From assembly GCF_011947285.1 (NCBI RefSeq), contig NZ_JAAOZT010000002.1, positions 496,001-560,000 of the forward strand: a stretch of DNA of 64,000 nt, written 5' to 3'. The notes below the pieces were generated by a model. That model did no database searches. It was not told the DNA's origin and saw only the letters and a list, made by a program, of their open reading frames with translations. Each line of letters starts with the position of its first letter. Positions within the stretch are counted from its first letter, which is position 1. This document shows, one piece after another, positions 62,269 to 64,000 of this stretch. The DNA is from Glaciimonas immobilis (lineage in GTDB: Bacteria; Pseudomonadota; Gammaproteobacteria; Burkholderiales; Burkholderiaceae_D). Both the position numbers and the translations under genes were made by a program.

Positions 62269-63110
62269 ATGATCGTCCTGAAACTGAGTTTGTTTGCTGA
62301 GGAAGAGCTTGGGAATCGTCGAGAGAGATTAAGTCATCCGTTGATCGAGTTGCGCAAACATGTCGATTTTGTGGCGCAATCCGCTGTTACTTATGTGTGC
62401 CGCCTTGTCCCTCGCCTGCCAAAGGTGGGCGGCCGGTATTGGAAGACGTTGATGACGCGCGTGAATACCAGTTGCTTGATGAACACCAACCGTCGCAGTT
62501 CTCTGACTTTTTAGACCTGACGGGCAGCAGCCCAACTCCTGATGCAAAAACATTCGGCTGTTTCGCGACCATCAGGCGCAAGCCGGATTGGGAGCGCAAT
62601 TGTTCGACCAGATACAGCAACGACTGCTCGCACATGGGTATATGGCGCGTTGGGGCCAGACCATTGATGCCTTGTTAGTGCAGGCGTCGATACAATCCAA
62701 TAAACGCGAAGAGGCCGACATCGCCAGGCAAAGTATCATGTCCATCGAATGGAAAAAGAACAGGCGTGCCCAGAAAGATGTCGATCTTAATAACACCATC
62801 AGGGGCGTTTATGCCGACCACGGTTACCTGGCGTGCAGAGAGAAACCAGCTTGATGCGTGCCAGTTGGCAAGTGCAGATTCATGCAGAGGATTTTCCAGT
62901 AAGGCCATTTACGCAGCGCAAAAGGCGTAATTGCGGCATCGCTACCCTGCGTGCCAGAATCAAAAATGTCTTCCGTGGGCTGTCACAGATGGGAGGAAAA
63001 CTAATGTGCTGCATCGGCGGGATATGCAACCCGATTTGCACTAATCTGAAAGCGGGAAGTTATAACGCTGAAGCGTACAGTATTTTTAAAAGAATGCCGC
63101 CCCGTAGCGA
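62269..63110 (+). pseudogene. IS5-family transposase, decayed
   Basis: Pieces of one transposase occur in order in three frames: SLFAEEELGNRRERLSHPLI (N-terminus); REYQLLDEHQPSQFSDFLDL; LFDQIQQRLLAHGYMARWGQ then TIDALLVQASIQSNKREEAD; and RNCGIATLRARIKNVFRGLS then QMGGKLM (C-terminal end). The order and motifs match IS5-like elements. Several frameshifts and a deletion of the catalytic middle make it inactive. Confidence 0.8.
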
Positions 63111-63367
63111 TCAGAGCGAAGAAAAGTCGACTGAAAAGAGGCTGCAATCGTAAACAAGGGTCGAAATTCAAGCGATCCAACCCATAAAATCCCCTTGGTC
63201 TGCTGAATTTTGGACGATATTAAACTTTTTTAAAGCTCACGATTACTTTTTTGATCCGGCCCATTTGCTGTCGCAGTATTCCAAATGTGGAAAACGTTGT
63301 CATCGAGGCTGCCTTAGGTGCGTGGCATTAGGGTAATCGGGTGGGCATTAAACCTACGCCAGAAGTT

Positions 63368-64000
63368 TTATTTTGACTTGGCCAGCACACATTGCTTATC
63401 ATAAATTGATACAATTTTTTTATGAGCTTTCGAAAATGAGCCTGGGGCACAGCCAGTTATTTTTTTAAATACTTTACAAAAATAAATGGGATCATCGAAT
63501 CCAGAGCGCCTGCCAATTTCTGCGATCGTAAGCGTTGAGAAATGATCGTCTTTTAGCATACGTATGGCTGCTGTCATTCTCATTGTTCGCAGACTTTCTA
63601 AAAAAGTTTTTTCCTCTAAATTAGAAGCAAATTGTCGATGTACTTCACGCAAAGAAATATTAAAATTTTGTGCAAGCCGCATGACACACATATCGGGGAC
63701 CATGTAATGCTGTTCCATCCAGTCATACATACGTCCGAAAAGATCTTTAGGACGCCGAAAACTATGCTCTTGCGTAGGAGAAGGATAGGCCTCTTCGAAC
63801 GCAAAAATATAAAGAGACATTATATGGTTTAATATTAATTCGAGACGATTTCCGCATTTTAATGTTTTTTGTGGCACGTTTCGAATATAACAAGAAAGAA
63901 CCGCACCCCAACCTTTAGTTGCCGATAATTCTATACCAATATATTTCTGGGATGGATTTAACCATTTATTAACACAGGAATCGGGAATAGTTAGAATTAA
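63368..64000 (-). CDS. AraC-family transcriptional regulator (5' end outside window)
   Basis: At least 210 residues are seen; the frame is open to the right edge. The C-terminal region is a double helix-turn-helix: MRLAQNFNISLREVHRQFAS, then LTIAEIGRRSGFDDPIYFCK and VFKKITGCAPGSFSKAH, which is the AraC/XylS signature. The visible upstream part (LNPSQKYIGIELSATKGWGA) is the end of the sensing domain. The target operon is unknown; no neighbour in the window is divergent from it. Confidence 0.88.
   Translation of the reverse strand, partial: LILTIPDSCVNKWLNPSQKYIGIELSATKGWGAVLSCYIRNVPQKTLKCGNRLELILNHIMSLYIFAFEEAYPSPTQEHSFRRPKDLFGRMYDWMEQHYMVPDMCVMRLAQNFNISLREVHRQFASNLEEKTFLESLRTMRMTAAIRMLKDDHFSTLTIAEIGRRSGFDDPIYFCKVFKKITGCAPGSFSKAHKKIVSIYDKQCVLAKSK

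Noticed and set aside
1-64000. CRISPR array.
   Set aside because: No regularly spaced short direct repeats were seen; the repeats found are inverted arms or gene duplications.
1-64000. tRNA or rRNA genes as prophage attachment sites.
   Set aside because: No cloverleaf-like sequence with a CCA-type end could be recognised around either end of the prophage.

Overview
The window looks like a chromosomal stretch of a betaproteobacterium of the order Burkholderiales, probably Oxalobacteraceae-like. This is inferred from the P2-type prophage gene style, a PEP-CTERM secreted protein, the imuA-imuB-dnaE2 mutagenesis cassette and a DUF1120-type chaperone/usher locus. No rRNA, tRNA or other taxonomic marker is present, so the genus is not established.

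Region 1 (1-1.2 kb) holds two toxin-antitoxin pairs: brnT/brnA (minus, brnA cut by the window edge) and dinJ/yafQ-like (plus). Region 2 (1.2-23.5 kb) is a P2-like prophage with nearly the full late gene set. Reading rightwards the blocks are: D-U-T-E/E'-FII-FI; two fibre-assembly chaperones; H-I-J-W-V; S-R; spanins, M15 endolysin and two holin-like proteins; X-L-M-N-O; all on the minus strand. The divergent P-Q block on the plus strand ends in a small zinc-ribbon gene. A cargo block between V and S carries an intact hicA/hicB pair, a decayed hicB copy, and an intact brnA behind a broken brnT. No integrase, repressor, replication gene or Ogr activator is visible, so the prophage is probably defective or depends on genes outside the window.

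Region 3 (23.5-28 kb) is a graveyard of mobile DNA: an orphan brnA with an inverted-repeat operator, a YedK/SRAP remnant, a complete IS3-family element (24892-26089), a broken serine resolvase with a three-subsite res-like region upstream, and a PEP-CTERM protein. Region 4 (28-47.9 kb) is ordinary chromosome: a flavodoxin-like reductase, an acyltransferase, a prolyl-4-hydroxylase-like oxygenase, lipoproteins, a di-haem cytochrome c peroxidase, a phosphoesterase with a Pho-box-like site, a carboxylesterase, a truncated DUF4118 sensor, the SOS mutasome imuA-imuB-dnaE2 with a perfect LexA box, and a glutathione transferase.

Region 5 (47.9-52.4 kb) is degraded: a 108-bp inverted repeat pair, a secreted-protein pseudogene, IS6 and IS3 remnants, and an overlapping H-NOX-like/PAS gene pair. 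The H-NOX-like protein has Pro where the haem-ligating His should be and Phe where the propionate-binding Arg should be. Region 6 (52.4-60.7 kb) is a chaperone-usher locus: chaperone, usher, minor subunit, then three 219-residue DUF1120 paralogues plus a stub of a fourth. Each copy has the same two-hairpin leader. Region 7 (60.7-64 kb) is mostly non-coding, with a decayed IS5-family transposase and an AraC-family regulator running off the edge.

The observations most worth following are the H-NOX-like protein without its haem ligand, the repeated two-hairpin leader of the DUF1120 genes, the A-AAA-AAC slippery heptamer that must be crossed to make the tape measure protein, the res-like site, and the pattern of lost toxins with retained antitoxins.
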